In this document: positions 34,117 to 42,628 of the stretch, piece by piece
Layout of the letters: every line of letters starts with the position of its first letter
Numbering within the stretch: the stretch's first letter is position 1
Source: Nocardia anocheti
GTDB taxonomy: Bacteria > Actinomycetota > Actinomycetes > Mycobacteriales > Mycobacteriaceae
Reading direction: 5' to 3'
NCBI RefSeq assembly: GCF_029675105.1
Contig: NZ_JAQQFV010000001.1
Coordinates: 1-64,000, forward strand
Length of the DNA: 64,000 nucleotides
The notes under the pieces: model-generated
Databases searched by the model: none
Told to the model about the DNA's origin: nothing
The model's input: only the letters and a program-made list of their open reading frames with translations
Made by a program: the position numbers and the translations under genes

Positions 34117-35622
34117 TCAGGCGCGGCGGTAGCGGGCCATCAGCCCGAAGACGGTCACCGCGTGGCTCTCCAACGGCACGTAGCTCAGCAGCGGACGCGG
34201 GCCGATCAGTTCCGGCGGACCGGGCCAGGTGCCGTCGGCGCGCTGGGTGCTGTCGAGGTAGCGCACCGCGCGGTCGAGCGCGGCCTCGTCGCCGAGTCCG
34301 GTGTGGGTCAGCAGGCCGACAGCCGCGCCGGTGGCGCTGGCGCAGCTGGCCTCCCCCGCGCGCTGGCCCCAGCCGCCGTCCGGGTTCTGCGCGGCGAGCA
34401 CCTCACGGGTCGCGGCGTGCACGGCCGGGTGGTCGTAGCCGATGGCGGCGCCGATGGTGTCGACGGTGTAGGGCCGGTTGCGGTAGACGCAGAGGAATTC
34501 CTCACCGCGGGCGAACCTTTCGGCCAGCCACCGCGTCGTCTCCTCGGTCGAGGGGGTCTCGGCGTCCGGGAACAGGCTCAGCGCGCTGACGATGTGCGCG
34601 ACGCAGTCGTCGGTCGGTACGTCCTTGGCGTAGTAGTAGGTGTTCCACAGGCCGTCGGGGCGCTGGTGCTCGCGGTAGAGGCCGAGGGAGCGCTCGACGA
34701 CGTCCTCGGAGGTGAGACCGGCCAGCGCGTGCAGGGCGGCCGCGGTGCTGTCGAGGTCGGGTTGCAGGACGATGGCGTAGGGGAAACCGCCGTCGGGGTG
34801 CTGGATCGACTCCAGGTAGCGCACCGCGCGCGGCAGGCACTTCTCCTGGAACAGCGGGTGCTCGCGAGCGGCCCACACCGTGACGATGGAATCCCAGTTC
34901 TCGCAGGTGATCAGGCTCCAGCCGCCGTTGCCGTGCTGCTGGGCCAGCAGGTACTCCCGGCCGCGCGCCACCGCGTCACCCTCGGGTTCGGCCAGGCCCA
35001 GGGCCAGGACCGCCATGGCGGTGCTGATCGGCATGGTGGCGATGGAACCATCGGCGGCCTGCACGCTCTTGATGGTCTCGGCGGCCTCGCGCACGGCCTC
35101 GGTGGCGCCGAAGTGCCCCTCCACGATGACGCGCGCCGCCGCGATCTCCACAATCGTCCACACCCGCAACCGATCCCGGCGCGCGGTCTCGTAGCGTTCG
35201 GCCAGTTCGGCGCGCAGCTCGGCCAGGCGGGCGTCGCCGTCGGCGCCCCACACCTCGGCCCACTGGCCCGCGTGCAGGGCCAGCGCCTGCAGCAGGGCGG
35301 TGCGCCAGCGCAGCACGGGGTTGGCCAGCTCCGGGCGATCGAGCTCGAGTTCGACCGTCTTGGCCAGGGCGAAGTCGCGCATGGCGTTCTCGGTCATCAA
35401 CGCGATCGGATCATGTTGCAGCGAGGTCGAATTCAGGGCCAGCCAGGTGCGGCCACGCACCACGGCGGCGTCGGCGCCACCGGCGACCTCCAGCGCGTAG
35501 GTGGCGAAACCGGTTTCCAGGATGCGCGGCTCGGGCGGCAGGGTCCAGCTGCCGACCTCGTCCTGGGTGTCGACCAGATGGGTGACGGCGCGGTCGAGGA
35601 CGCGCGCGAGGATGTCTTGCAC
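34117..35622 (-). CDS. Class II terpene cyclase (squalene-hopene-cyclase-like, beta-gamma type) with DLDST motif
   Basis: A 501-residue protein made of alpha/alpha-barrel repeats with many QW-type motifs: QDEVGSW near 20, QHGNGGW near 229, QHPDGGF near 274, and later QRPDGLW, QNPDGGW and QRADGTW. The protonation motif, usually DxDD, reads DLDST at 289-293; the middle Asp (general acid) is kept but the fourth Asp is Ser. No class I DDxxD/NSE alpha domain exists. The length fits bacterial beta-gamma cyclases of linear diphosphates such as copalyl- or drimenyl-diphosphate synthases, some of which have DxDTT. GTG start with AAAGGAA upstream. It lies 24 bp after the prenyl synthase gene, so it likely cyclises that enzyme's product. 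Confidence 0.82.
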   Translation of the reverse strand: MQDILARVLDRAVTHLVDTQDEVGSWTLPPEPRILETGFATYALEVAGGADAAVVRGRTWLALNSTSLQHDPIALMTENAMRDFALAKTVELELDRPELANPVLRWRTALLQALALHAGQWAEVWGADGDARLAELRAELAERYETARRDRLRVWTIVEIAAARVIVEGHFGATEAVREAAETIKSVQAADGSIATMPISTAMAVLALGLAEPEGDAVARGREYLLAQQHGNGGWSLITCENWDSIVTVWAAREHPLFQEKCLPRAVRYLESIQHPDGGFPYAIVLQPDLDSTAAALHALAGLTSEDVVERSLGLYREHQRPDGLWNTYYYAKDVPTDDCVAHIVSALSLFPDAETPSTEETTRWLAERFARGEEFLCVYRNRPYTVDTIGAAIGYDHPAVHAATREVLAAQNPDGGWGQRAGEASCASATGAAVGLLTHTGLGDEAALDRAVRYLDSTQRADGTWPGPPELIGPRPLLSYVPLESHAVTVFGLMARYRRA

Positions 35623-35646
35623 AGCGATATTCCTTTGCGATCGTGA

Positions 35647-36714
35647 TCAGCGAGTGCGTTCGAGGACCGAGCGGGCCAGCACGCGCAGTTCGCCCGCGCC
35701 CGCGTCGCGGGGCTGGGCACGGTCGAGAGCGGCGAGCGCGGCGGTGGCGCAGGCGGTGGCCTCGGTGCGGGTGATCTCGCGGCCGCCCGCCTCCTCGACG
35801 AGATCGGCGACGGTGGCGATCTCGGTGTCGGAGAAGGGTTCCGGCCTGCGGTAGAGCTCGATCAGCCGCGCGCTCGCCGGGGTACCGGACCGCATGGCGG
35901 TGACCACCGGGAAGGACTTCTTGCGCGACTGCAGATCGGAGCCCTGCGGCTTGCCGGTGACCTCCGACGGTCCCCAGATGCCCATCAGGTCGTCGATCAG
36001 CTGGAAGCCCAGTCCGAGCTGGCGGCCGAAGTCGCGGTAGTGCTGGGCCAGGGCGGGCTCGGCACCGGCGGCCAGCGCCCCGAGTTCGCACGAGACACCC
36101 AGCAGCGCACCGGTTTTGCCCTCGATCATCGACAGGCACTGCGCGGGGGTGACCTCCATGCTCTGCTCGAAGGCCAGGTCGTTGGACTGGCCCGCGTAGA
36201 GCTCGAGGGTGGCCTGGGCCAGCACGGTGGTCATCGGGCCGCACTGCGCGTCCTCGGCGAGCAGGCTGTGCGCGAGCGTCAGCAGGGCGTCACCGACCAG
36301 GATGGCCTGGCCGCTGCCGAAGACGGTCCAGGCGGCGGGGCGGCCGCGACGCAGGTGGTCACCGTCCATCACGTCGTCGTGGATGAGGGTGAAGTCGTGC
36401 AGCAGTTCCACCGCCACCGCGGCATTGAGCACGGTGGCGCGCTCGGCGGCGGCGTCACCGCCGACCGCGCGGGCCGAGGACACGGTGAAGGCGGGCCGGA
36501 ACGCCTTGCCCGCCGCGTCGGTGGGCTGACCCCGCTCGTCCCACCAGCCGATGTGATAACCGGCCATGTGGCGCATCGAGGGGGCGAGTTCGTCGACGGC
36601 GCCGCGGTGGGTGGGGGCGATCGCGCCCCGCACCGCGCCCACGATGCGCGCGGCGGCCTGCCGGTTGGATTCCGCGGTGTCCACCGCACCGCCGAGGGTG
36701 ATGCTGTGCGTCAC
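35647..36714 (-). CDS. Polyprenyl (farnesyl/geranylgeranyl) diphosphate synthase
   Basis: A 355-residue trans-isoprenyl synthase. The first Asp-rich motif is DDVMD at 113-117 (LIHDDVMDGDHLRRGRPAAW region). The second is QLIDDLMGIWG at about 238-248, the DDxxG form common in actinobacteria. KTGALLGVSCELGAL and LQSRKKSFPVV are present. Product length (C15 or C20) cannot be fixed from the residues seen. GTG at 36712-36714 with AGGGGAA 6 nt upstream. It opens the tailoring operon 97 bp after the LuxR-type regulator and feeds the adjacent class II cyclase. Confidence 0.9.
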   Translation of the reverse strand: MTHSITLGGAVDTAESNRQAAARIVGAVRGAIAPTHRGAVDELAPSMRHMAGYHIGWWDERGQPTDAAGKAFRPAFTVSSARAVGGDAAAERATVLNAAVAVELLHDFTLIHDDVMDGDHLRRGRPAAWTVFGSGQAILVGDALLTLAHSLLAEDAQCGPMTTVLAQATLELYAGQSNDLAFEQSMEVTPAQCLSMIEGKTGALLGVSCELGALAAGAEPALAQHYRDFGRQLGLGFQLIDDLMGIWGPSEVTGKPQGSDLQSRKKSFPVVTAMRSGTPASARLIELYRRPEPFSDTEIATVADLVEEAGGREITRTEATACATAALAALDRAQPRDAGAGELRVLARSVLERTR

Positions 36715-36811
36715 AATTATTCCCCTGACAAATCTGGATCGGGTCGTGCATTGCTTCAAAAAGTAATGCCGGAAATGCGCCGCTCAAATAGCAAGGCATT
36801 GCCAGGCATTG

Positions 36812-39070
36812 TTATTGCGGGAATTCGTTTCCGCCTTTGACCACGAGTGCGACATGCAAGCGCGACGGGCAATTGAGTTTGGCCATCACCTGTCGCAGAT
36901 GATTGATCACCGTCCATTCCGCGATACCGAGACGGCTGGCGATCATGCGATTGGTCATGCCGTCGGCGACCAGGTCGGCGATCTCGCGCTGCCGCTTGGT
37001 GAGCGCGGTCAGCGGGGACGCGGGACGGGCCGGGATCAGCGGGCCGGACAGGGCCGCGGTGACGGCCTCGGCGAGGTCGACCGGGGTGGCCGAGCGCAGC
37101 AGTGGCGGGGTGGGGTCGGGGTCGGCGTCGTCGGGTGGCGGCAGCGCGTAGGCCGCGCGCAGCAGGCGCGCCTGCTCCGCCGACGCCGCCGCCTCGGCCG
37201 CGAACTCCTCGCCCGCCACCCGGTAGGCGGCCGCGCAACCGGCCAGGGCGGTGAGGGTTTCCAGGGTGTGCCCCCAGCCCTCCGGGAGCCGGAGGGTGCC
37301 GCGGTAGAGCTCGAGCGCGCGGTGGGCCGCGCCGCGGGCGAGTTGGGTGCGGGCCAGCGCGTTGCCCGCGCGCAGCCATTCGGTGTCGGCGTCGAGCCGC
37401 AGCACCCGGCGAACCAGGGCGGACCACTGTTCGTCGTCGGGGTCGTCGGGCCCGAGCGCGTCCAGGTAGAGCTCGACCACCTCGCGCAGCCGGGCATCGG
37501 GGTGGACCGGGCTGCGCTGGGCGAGCGCGAAACGGTCCCTGGCCTGCGTGGGACTGTCGGCCTCGACGTGCGCCGCGCCCAGCCGGACACAGGCGCGGTA
37601 GGCGCCCTCGGCGTCGCCGAGCCGGTCGTTGGCCGCCACCGCGTGCGCGTACAGGTCGACCGCACGGCTGGGCCTGCCCGAACGGATCGCCCAGTCGGCC
37701 AGCAGTTCGGTGGCCCGGGGCACCGCCGGATCGGCCGACTCAGCGGCGGAATCGAGGAAGCCGGTGAGCGTGTCCTCGACGGCCGCGAGCTCGCCGGAAC
37801 GCACCCACAGGTCCTCGAGCAGCCCGGCCAGCTGCATCGCGCGCACGGTCTGGCCCCGTTCCAGGAGCCGCTCGACGGTGCGATGGAATTCGCTGGCCTG
37901 GCCCACCGCGACCGCCCGCACGGTAGGGCCCCGGTCGGGATCGGCCAGGTCGGCGGCCACACGGAGGGCCAGCTCGCAGCAGGTTTCCAGCTGTGCGCCC
38001 AGGATGCGGTCGCCGCGGGCGCGGTCGGTGGCGAGCAGGCGCAGGCAGTAGTCGCGGACCGTGGCGATCAGTTCGTAACGGGGGCGGCCGGTGTCGGCCA
38101 CCGACCGCTCCAGCAGGCTGTGGTCGAGCAGGGTGTCCACGCGGGCGCGGATGTCGTCGGACTCGGCCTCGGCCAGCGCGGCGACGGTGTCGGCGTCGAC
38201 CGGGGAACTGCACAGCGCGAAGTGCAGCAGCACGTCGACGGTGCGTTCGTCGAGGTCACGCAGCCCCCAGCCGACGGCCTCGGGCAGGCTGCGATGCCGG
38301 GCGGGGGCGTCGAGGTAGGGCAGCGGCGCGAGCTCACCGCGCGCGCGGATCACCCCCAGTGTGCGGGCCGAGCCGATCCGGTCGATGGTGGTGGCGGCCA
38401 GCTCCAGGGCGAGCGGAACGCCGCCGAGTTCGCGGGCGATCTCGTCGAGCACCGGGCGGTTCGGCGCGGTGCGGTAGCGGCTGTCGATACCGGCCAGCAG
38501 CAGCCGGGCCGCCGGGGACGACGCCGGGCGCGAGGGCCCGGAATCGGCGCGGGTGGCGAGCGGACGCACCGAGACGAGGTACTCCTGACGCAGATTCAGC
38601 GAGACCCGGCTGGTGGCGACGATCAGCAGGCCGGGGCAGCGGCGCAGCAGCGGGGGCAGGTCGGGGGCGAGCTGTTCGGCGACGTGGTCGCAGTTGTCCA
38701 GCAGGACGACCGCCCTTGCCGCACCGAGCTCGACGGCCAGCGGTTCGGGAGCGGTGCCGTCGCACCCGGCTGCCGCGAGCACGGCCGCCCACGCCTCGGA
38801 CGCGGTCTGCGTGTTCGCGAGGTCGACGGCGAGGAGCCGCTCGGCGGGGACGTCACCGAGGCCCAGCACCTCCTCGGCCAGCCTGCTCTTGCCGACCCCG
38901 GCGGGCCCGGTCAGCGTCAGCAGGCGGACACCGGGATCGGTGACGAGATGCCGGATCTCGGCGATGTCGTTGTCGCGGCCGATCAGCGCGGGGAGCCGGA
39001 AGCTGCCGATCTCGGCGTCGTCGCCGATCAGCGCCTCCCCCGCGTGCTGCCAGGTCAGCGGGGTGGTCAT
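36812..39070 (-). CDS. LuxR-family STAND/LAL-type transcriptional regulator
   Basis: A 752-residue regulator. A P-loop (GPAGVGKS, 55-62) and Walker B-like AVVLLDNCDHV belong to a STAND ATPase. An Ala-rich helical (TPR-like) middle follows, and a C-terminal LuxR helix-turn-helix (LTKRQREIADLVADGMTNRM, IASRLGIAEWTVINHLRQVM) ends the protein. The ATG overlaps the DAHP synthase stop. Large ATP-binding LuxR regulators are frequent pathway-specific activators in actinobacterial clusters. It probably activates the cluster; its ligand is unknown. Confidence 0.9.
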   Translation of the reverse strand: MTTPLTWQHAGEALIGDDAEIGSFRLPALIGRDNDIAEIRHLVTDPGVRLLTLTGPAGVGKSRLAEEVLGLGDVPAERLLAVDLANTQTASEAWAAVLAAAGCDGTAPEPLAVELGAARAVVLLDNCDHVAEQLAPDLPPLLRRCPGLLIVATSRVSLNLRQEYLVSVRPLATRADSGPSRPASSPAARLLLAGIDSRYRTAPNRPVLDEIARELGGVPLALELAATTIDRIGSARTLGVIRARGELAPLPYLDAPARHRSLPEAVGWGLRDLDERTVDVLLHFALCSSPVDADTVAALAEAESDDIRARVDTLLDHSLLERSVADTGRPRYELIATVRDYCLRLLATDRARGDRILGAQLETCCELALRVAADLADPDRGPTVRAVAVGQASEFHRTVERLLERGQTVRAMQLAGLLEDLWVRSGELAAVEDTLTGFLDSAAESADPAVPRATELLADWAIRSGRPSRAVDLYAHAVAANDRLGDAEGAYRACVRLGAAHVEADSPTQARDRFALAQRSPVHPDARLREVVELYLDALGPDDPDDEQWSALVRRVLRLDADTEWLRAGNALARTQLARGAAHRALELYRGTLRLPEGWGHTLETLTALAGCAAAYRVAGEEFAAEAAASAEQARLLRAAYALPPPDDADPDPTPPLLRSATPVDLAEAVTAALSGPLIPARPASPLTALTKRQREIADLVADGMTNRMIASRLGIAEWTVINHLRQVMAKLNCPSRLHVALVVKGGNEFPQ

Positions 39071-40185
39071 GACGGGCTCCCGGCGGCGGAGGGCCCACGA
39101 CCGGCGCGGCGGGTCGCCACCGCCGCCGCGAGCCGTTCGAGCGCGGCCGCGGTGGCGGGCCAGTCCAGGCAGGCGTCGGTGATCGACTGGCCGTAGGTCA
39201 GTTCGGCGGCGCGGCCGAGGGTGAGGTCCTGGCGGCCGCCGACCAGGAAGCTCTCCACCATCACTCCCACGACGGCGCGGTCACCGGCGGCGATGCGGGC
39301 GGCGAGAACGTCGACGACCTGGGCCTGGCGCTGGTGGTCCTTGGCGCTGTTGCCGTGGCTGGCGTCGACCACCAGCCGCCGTGGCAGGCCAGCGCCCGTG
39401 AGCTTGCGGCACGCGTCCTCGACCGAGGCCGCGTCGTAGTTGGGCCCGCCGCTGCCACCCCGCAGGATGACGTGGCAGTCCGGATTCCCGGCCGTGTGGA
39501 TGAGCGCCGAGCGCCCGTCCAGGTCGATGCCGGGGAAGACGTGTTCGGCCGCGGCCGCCCGCACCCCGTCGACGGCCACCTGCACGTCACCGTCGGTGCC
39601 GTTCTTGATCCCGACCGGCATCGACAGCGCGCTGGCCAACTGCCGGTGCACCTGGCTGGCGGCGGTGCGGGCGCCGATCGCGCCGTAGGACACCAGGTCG
39701 GCCAGGTATTGCGGCGTGATCGGGTCGAGGAACTCGCAGGCCACCGGCAGGCCGAGGCCGGTGATGTCGACCAGCAGACCCCGGCCGACGCGCAGCCCGG
39801 TGTGGATGTCGAAACTGCCGTCCAGGTGCGGATCGTTGAGCAGCCCCTTCCAGCCCAGGCTGGTGCGTGGTTTCTCGAAGTACACCCGCATGACCACGTG
39901 CAGCCGGTCGGCGAGCTCGGCGGCAGCACCGGCGAGCAGGCGCGCGTAGTCCATGGCGGCCACCGGGTCGTGGACCGAGCAGGGGCCGACCACCACCATC
40001 AGCCGGTCGTCGTCGCCGTCGAGCACCGCCACGGTGGCGCGACGACCCGCCCGGACGACGGTGGCGGCGGTCTCGTCGACGGGATGGGCTCGGCGCAGCT
40101 CGGCGGGGGCGCGCAGCGGGCTGATGCCCAGCGTGCGCCGGTCGGTCAGGTCGGAATGCGCGGGAACGGTGTCGGTGATGCTCAT
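39067..40185 (-). CDS. 3-deoxy-7-phosphoheptulonate (DAHP) synthase, class I (AroF/G/H type)
   Basis: A 372-residue class I DAHP synthase: VVVGPCSVHDP, RVYFEKPRTSLGWKGLLNDP, EFLDPITPQYLADLVSYGAI, GIKNGTDGDVQVAVDG, VDASHGNSAKDHQ. It joins phosphoenolpyruvate and erythrose 4-phosphate, the first shikimate step. Actinobacteria normally rely on a class II (plant-like) enzyme, so a class I copy in a cluster suggests dedicated chorismate supply for the PhzE/PhzD module. It overlaps the regulator gene by 4 nt and starts its own unit after the terminator at 40382-40418. The 252-bp gap 40186-40437 otherwise holds no gene. Confidence 0.92.
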   Translation of the reverse strand: MSITDTVPAHSDLTDRRTLGISPLRAPAELRRAHPVDETAATVVRAGRRATVAVLDGDDDRLMVVVGPCSVHDPVAAMDYARLLAGAAAELADRLHVVMRVYFEKPRTSLGWKGLLNDPHLDGSFDIHTGLRVGRGLLVDITGLGLPVACEFLDPITPQYLADLVSYGAIGARTAASQVHRQLASALSMPVGIKNGTDGDVQVAVDGVRAAAAEHVFPGIDLDGRSALIHTAGNPDCHVILRGGSGGPNYDAASVEDACRKLTGAGLPRRLVVDASHGNSAKDHQRQAQVVDVLAARIAAGDRAVVGVMVESFLVGGRQDLTLGRAAELTYGQSITDACLDWPATAAALERLAAAVATRRAGRGPSAAGSPS

Positions 40186-40381
40186 TGCGGTAGCCCTTCG
40201 GTGAAAACGGATCTCGCGGTGCGACGGCCGGGAAAAGGCGAGAGAATGCGCACCGGCGCGAAAAGGGCGCTGATCCGGAAGCAGGCACAGTGGTGCCGCC
40301 GGATCAGCGTGACACCGGGCGCCATCGACGCGCCTTTGTTTCGCTATCGCCGCGGAAAAGGCGGCACCGAATTCGCGGGCG

Positions 40382-40418
40382 AAAAAAAGCGACCGGCACC
40401 GTGACGGGTGCCGGTCGC
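40382..40418 (-). terminator. Rho-independent terminator of the mevalonate operon
   Basis: A perfect 12-bp stem (40389-40400 with 40407-40418, loop GTGACG on the plus strand) is followed on the minus strand by seven T (40382-40388). It lies 20 bp past the stop of the IPP isomerase gene. Confidence 0.9.
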
Positions 40419-40437
40419 CGCGATCGGGATGCCGTCC

Positions 40438-41523
40438 TCAGCGGGCGCGGCGGGCGAATTCCGCCGGGTCGATGCCACGCAGTCTGCTGAATTCGGCGAG
40501 CCCGCCGGTGAGCAGGACGTCGGTGGCGGTGAGATCGGCGACGGTGGCCGTGCCGAGCACCACCATGAGCTGCCGGATCTGGGTGAGCCAGGCGGTCAGC
40601 GTGCTCACCAGCGCGTCGACGCCCTCGTTCTCCAGAATCGACAGGAACTGTCCCGACGCGCCGACCGCCTTGGCGCCCAGGGCCAGTGCCCGCACCACGT
40701 CCAGCGGGTTGCGCACACCGCCCGAACCCAGCAGTGCCACCCCGTGTTCCCGGGCCGTCGGCACCGCGTCGATCAGGCACGCGACCGCGGACTGCCCCCA
40801 TCCGGTCAGGTAGGCGAAGTCCTCGCGCGGACGTCGGGCGTTTTCGATGGCGGCGAAATCGGTGCCGCCCCGGCCGGAGACATCGACGATCGAGACGCCG
40901 AGATCGGCCAGCCGGGCCACCGCCGCCCGGCTCATCCCGAAGCCGACCTCCTTGACGATCACCGGGACGTCCACGCCCTCGACCAGCGCGGCGATCTGCC
41001 GGGGCCAGGCGGAGAAGTCGCGGTCGCCCTCGGGCATCACGATCTCCTGGATCGTGTTGACGTGGATCTGGAGCGCGTCGGCCGCGATCAGGTCGATCGC
41101 CCGACGCGCCTTGTCGGGCGTGGCATCGGCGTTGACGTTCGCCAGGACGAAGCCGTCCGGATTCTCCTCGCGCAGCACGCGATAGGTCGGCGCGACCGCC
41201 GGGTCGGCGAGGTAGGCGCTCATCGAGCCGGAGGCGATCGGCACCCCGGCCTCGCGGGCGGCGATGGCCAGGCCGCGATTCACCTCCCCGGTGCGGGCGC
41301 TGCCACCGGTCATGGCATTGATGTAGAGCGGTACCGGCCAGTGCAGGCCAGCGAGCTCGGTCGCCAGGGAGACCGCCGCTTCGTCGGTGCCAGCCAACGC
41401 CTGGTGGACGAAGCCGACCTCGTCGAACTGATTGCCCGCTGGCCGCAGCTGGTGCTGGGCCACGGCCAGGCGCACATGGTCGTCCTTACGACTGCCGTAG
41501 ATCTGCGAGACGGTCGATGTCAC
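40438..41523 (-). CDS. fni: Type 2 isopentenyl-diphosphate delta-isomerase (FMN-dependent)
   Basis: A 361-residue FMN/NADPH IPP isomerase. It has SRKDDHVRLA (N-terminal signature), INAMTGGSARTGEVNRGLA, GSMSAYLADPAVAPTYRVLR, LQIHVNTIQEIVMPEGDRDF, VIVKEVGFGMSR and LGSGGVRNPLDVVRALALGA. It interconverts IPP and DMAPP. The GTG at 41521-41523 with GAGGAAAGG upstream gives MTSTVSQIYGSRKDD; it overlaps the phosphomevalonate kinase 3' end by 38 bp. Last gene of the mevalonate operon, before the terminator. Confidence 0.93.
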   Translation of the reverse strand: MTSTVSQIYGSRKDDHVRLAVAQHQLRPAGNQFDEVGFVHQALAGTDEAAVSLATELAGLHWPVPLYINAMTGGSARTGEVNRGLAIAAREAGVPIASGSMSAYLADPAVAPTYRVLREENPDGFVLANVNADATPDKARRAIDLIAADALQIHVNTIQEIVMPEGDRDFSAWPRQIAALVEGVDVPVIVKEVGFGMSRAAVARLADLGVSIVDVSGRGGTDFAAIENARRPREDFAYLTGWGQSAVACLIDAVPTAREHGVALLGSGGVRNPLDVVRALALGAKAVGASGQFLSILENEGVDALVSTLTAWLTQIRQLMVVLGTATVADLTATDVLLTGGLAEFSRLRGIDPAEFARRAR

Positions 41524-42628
41524 CGGACCGGTCCTTTCCTCGAAGTGGTTGGTGCACATGGATGTCCAGTGGGGTGATGCCGACGGCGCGCCACCGTGCG
41601 CGCAGCCGGTGCGCGGTCGAGGGGGCGACCAGGGCGATGCCGCAGTCGCCACCGCCCGCGCCCGAGCTCTTGGCCACGGCGCCCAGCGATTCGGCGACCT
41701 GCCGCAGCGCCGCCAGTTCCGGGGTCTCGATGACCACCCCGGCCAGCTCGCTCATCGCGCGCAGCAGCGCGCCCGCCGTGGCGACGGCGGCGGCCAGCGC
41801 GGCGTCGTCCCCGGCCTCCAGGGCCCTGACGACAGCGTGCGCGCAGGCGTTACCGGCCAGGACGAACCGCGCGAACGCCGCCGATTCACCGTCGACCCGG
41901 CCGCGCAGCGCCACCACCAGCCCGCTGGACCCGGCGGGCCGCCCCGACCAGCCCACCGCCAGCGACAGCGCGCGCGGACCGGGCAGCCGCCGGGCCGACA
42001 GCAGCGGCCACGGCAGATCCAGCAGCGCGGCGAGCGTGACCCGCGGCCGGGCGAGCTGGTCAGCGAGCCAGGCCCGGTCCGGGGCGCGATAGGCGACCCA
42101 GCCGCCGAGCAGCGAGGCCGCGACATCGCCACCCGAGCAGTTCGGGTCGACGCTGAAGGTGCTCAGCAACGCCAGACGCAGCAGCGTGTCGTCGCTCGGG
42201 TCGAGCCGATACGCCTGGGTGAGCGCGCGGATCACTCCGACGGTCACCGCGCCCGATGACCCGAGGCCGTACTTGCGACCGGTGGCGTCGTCGTCGAGTT
42301 CGGAGCGGATCTCGAGCGCGAAGCCGATCGGCTCCTGGCCCAACTCGGCGGCGTAGCGGTCCACCAGGTCGACGGCGGTGAGTACCGGGCCGAGGTTCGT
42401 GGACGAGTCCGTCTGCACGGCAACAGTTCTCCCGTGGCGTCGGACCAGGGCGAGCTGATCGACACCGAGCTGCGCCGAGGTCAGGGTGCGCTCTCCCGGG
42501 ACGGCGACCGGCGCGAGACGCACGGTCAGATAGCGGTTCACCGCGACCAGGACCGCGGTGGCACCGGGCGCGAGCACCGAATACTCACCGGCGATATAGA
42601 GCTTGCCCGGCACGTCGACGGTGATCAT
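41486..42628 (-). CDS. Phosphomevalonate kinase
   Basis: A 380-residue GHMP kinase of the actinobacterial phosphomevalonate kinase type: VPGKLYIAGEYSVLAPG at the N-terminus, KYGLGSSGAVTVGVIRALTQ (ATP loop) and VAKSSGAGGGDCGIALV at the C-terminus. It phosphorylates mevalonate 5-phosphate. The ATG overlaps the decarboxylase stop (ATGA). The identity rests on these motifs and its place between MVD and IPP isomerase. Confidence 0.92.
   Translation of the reverse strand: MITVDVPGKLYIAGEYSVLAPGATAVLVAVNRYLTVRLAPVAVPGERTLTSAQLGVDQLALVRRHGRTVAVQTDSSTNLGPVLTAVDLVDRYAAELGQEPIGFALEIRSELDDDATGRKYGLGSSGAVTVGVIRALTQAYRLDPSDDTLLRLALLSTFSVDPNCSGGDVAASLLGGWVAYRAPDRAWLADQLARPRVTLAALLDLPWPLLSARRLPGPRALSLAVGWSGRPAGSSGLVVALRGRVDGESAAFARFVLAGNACAHAVVRALEAGDDAALAAAVATAGALLRAMSELAGVVIETPELAALRQVAESLGAVAKSSGAGGGDCGIALVAPSTAHRLRARWRAVGITPLDIHVHQPLRGKDRSGDIDRLADLRQS

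Noticed and set aside
32188..35646. Very long open frame on the plus strand (1152 codons) over the FGD/cyclase/reductase genes
   Set aside because: It is the antisense shadow of four well-supported genes; its translation is Gly/Arg/Val/Asp-rich without any family motif, as expected from GC-rich third-position bias.
36809..39196. 795-codon plus-strand frame opposite the STAND-LuxR regulator
   Set aside because: No motif, low-complexity composition, fully antisense to a gene with clear P-loop and LuxR HTH.
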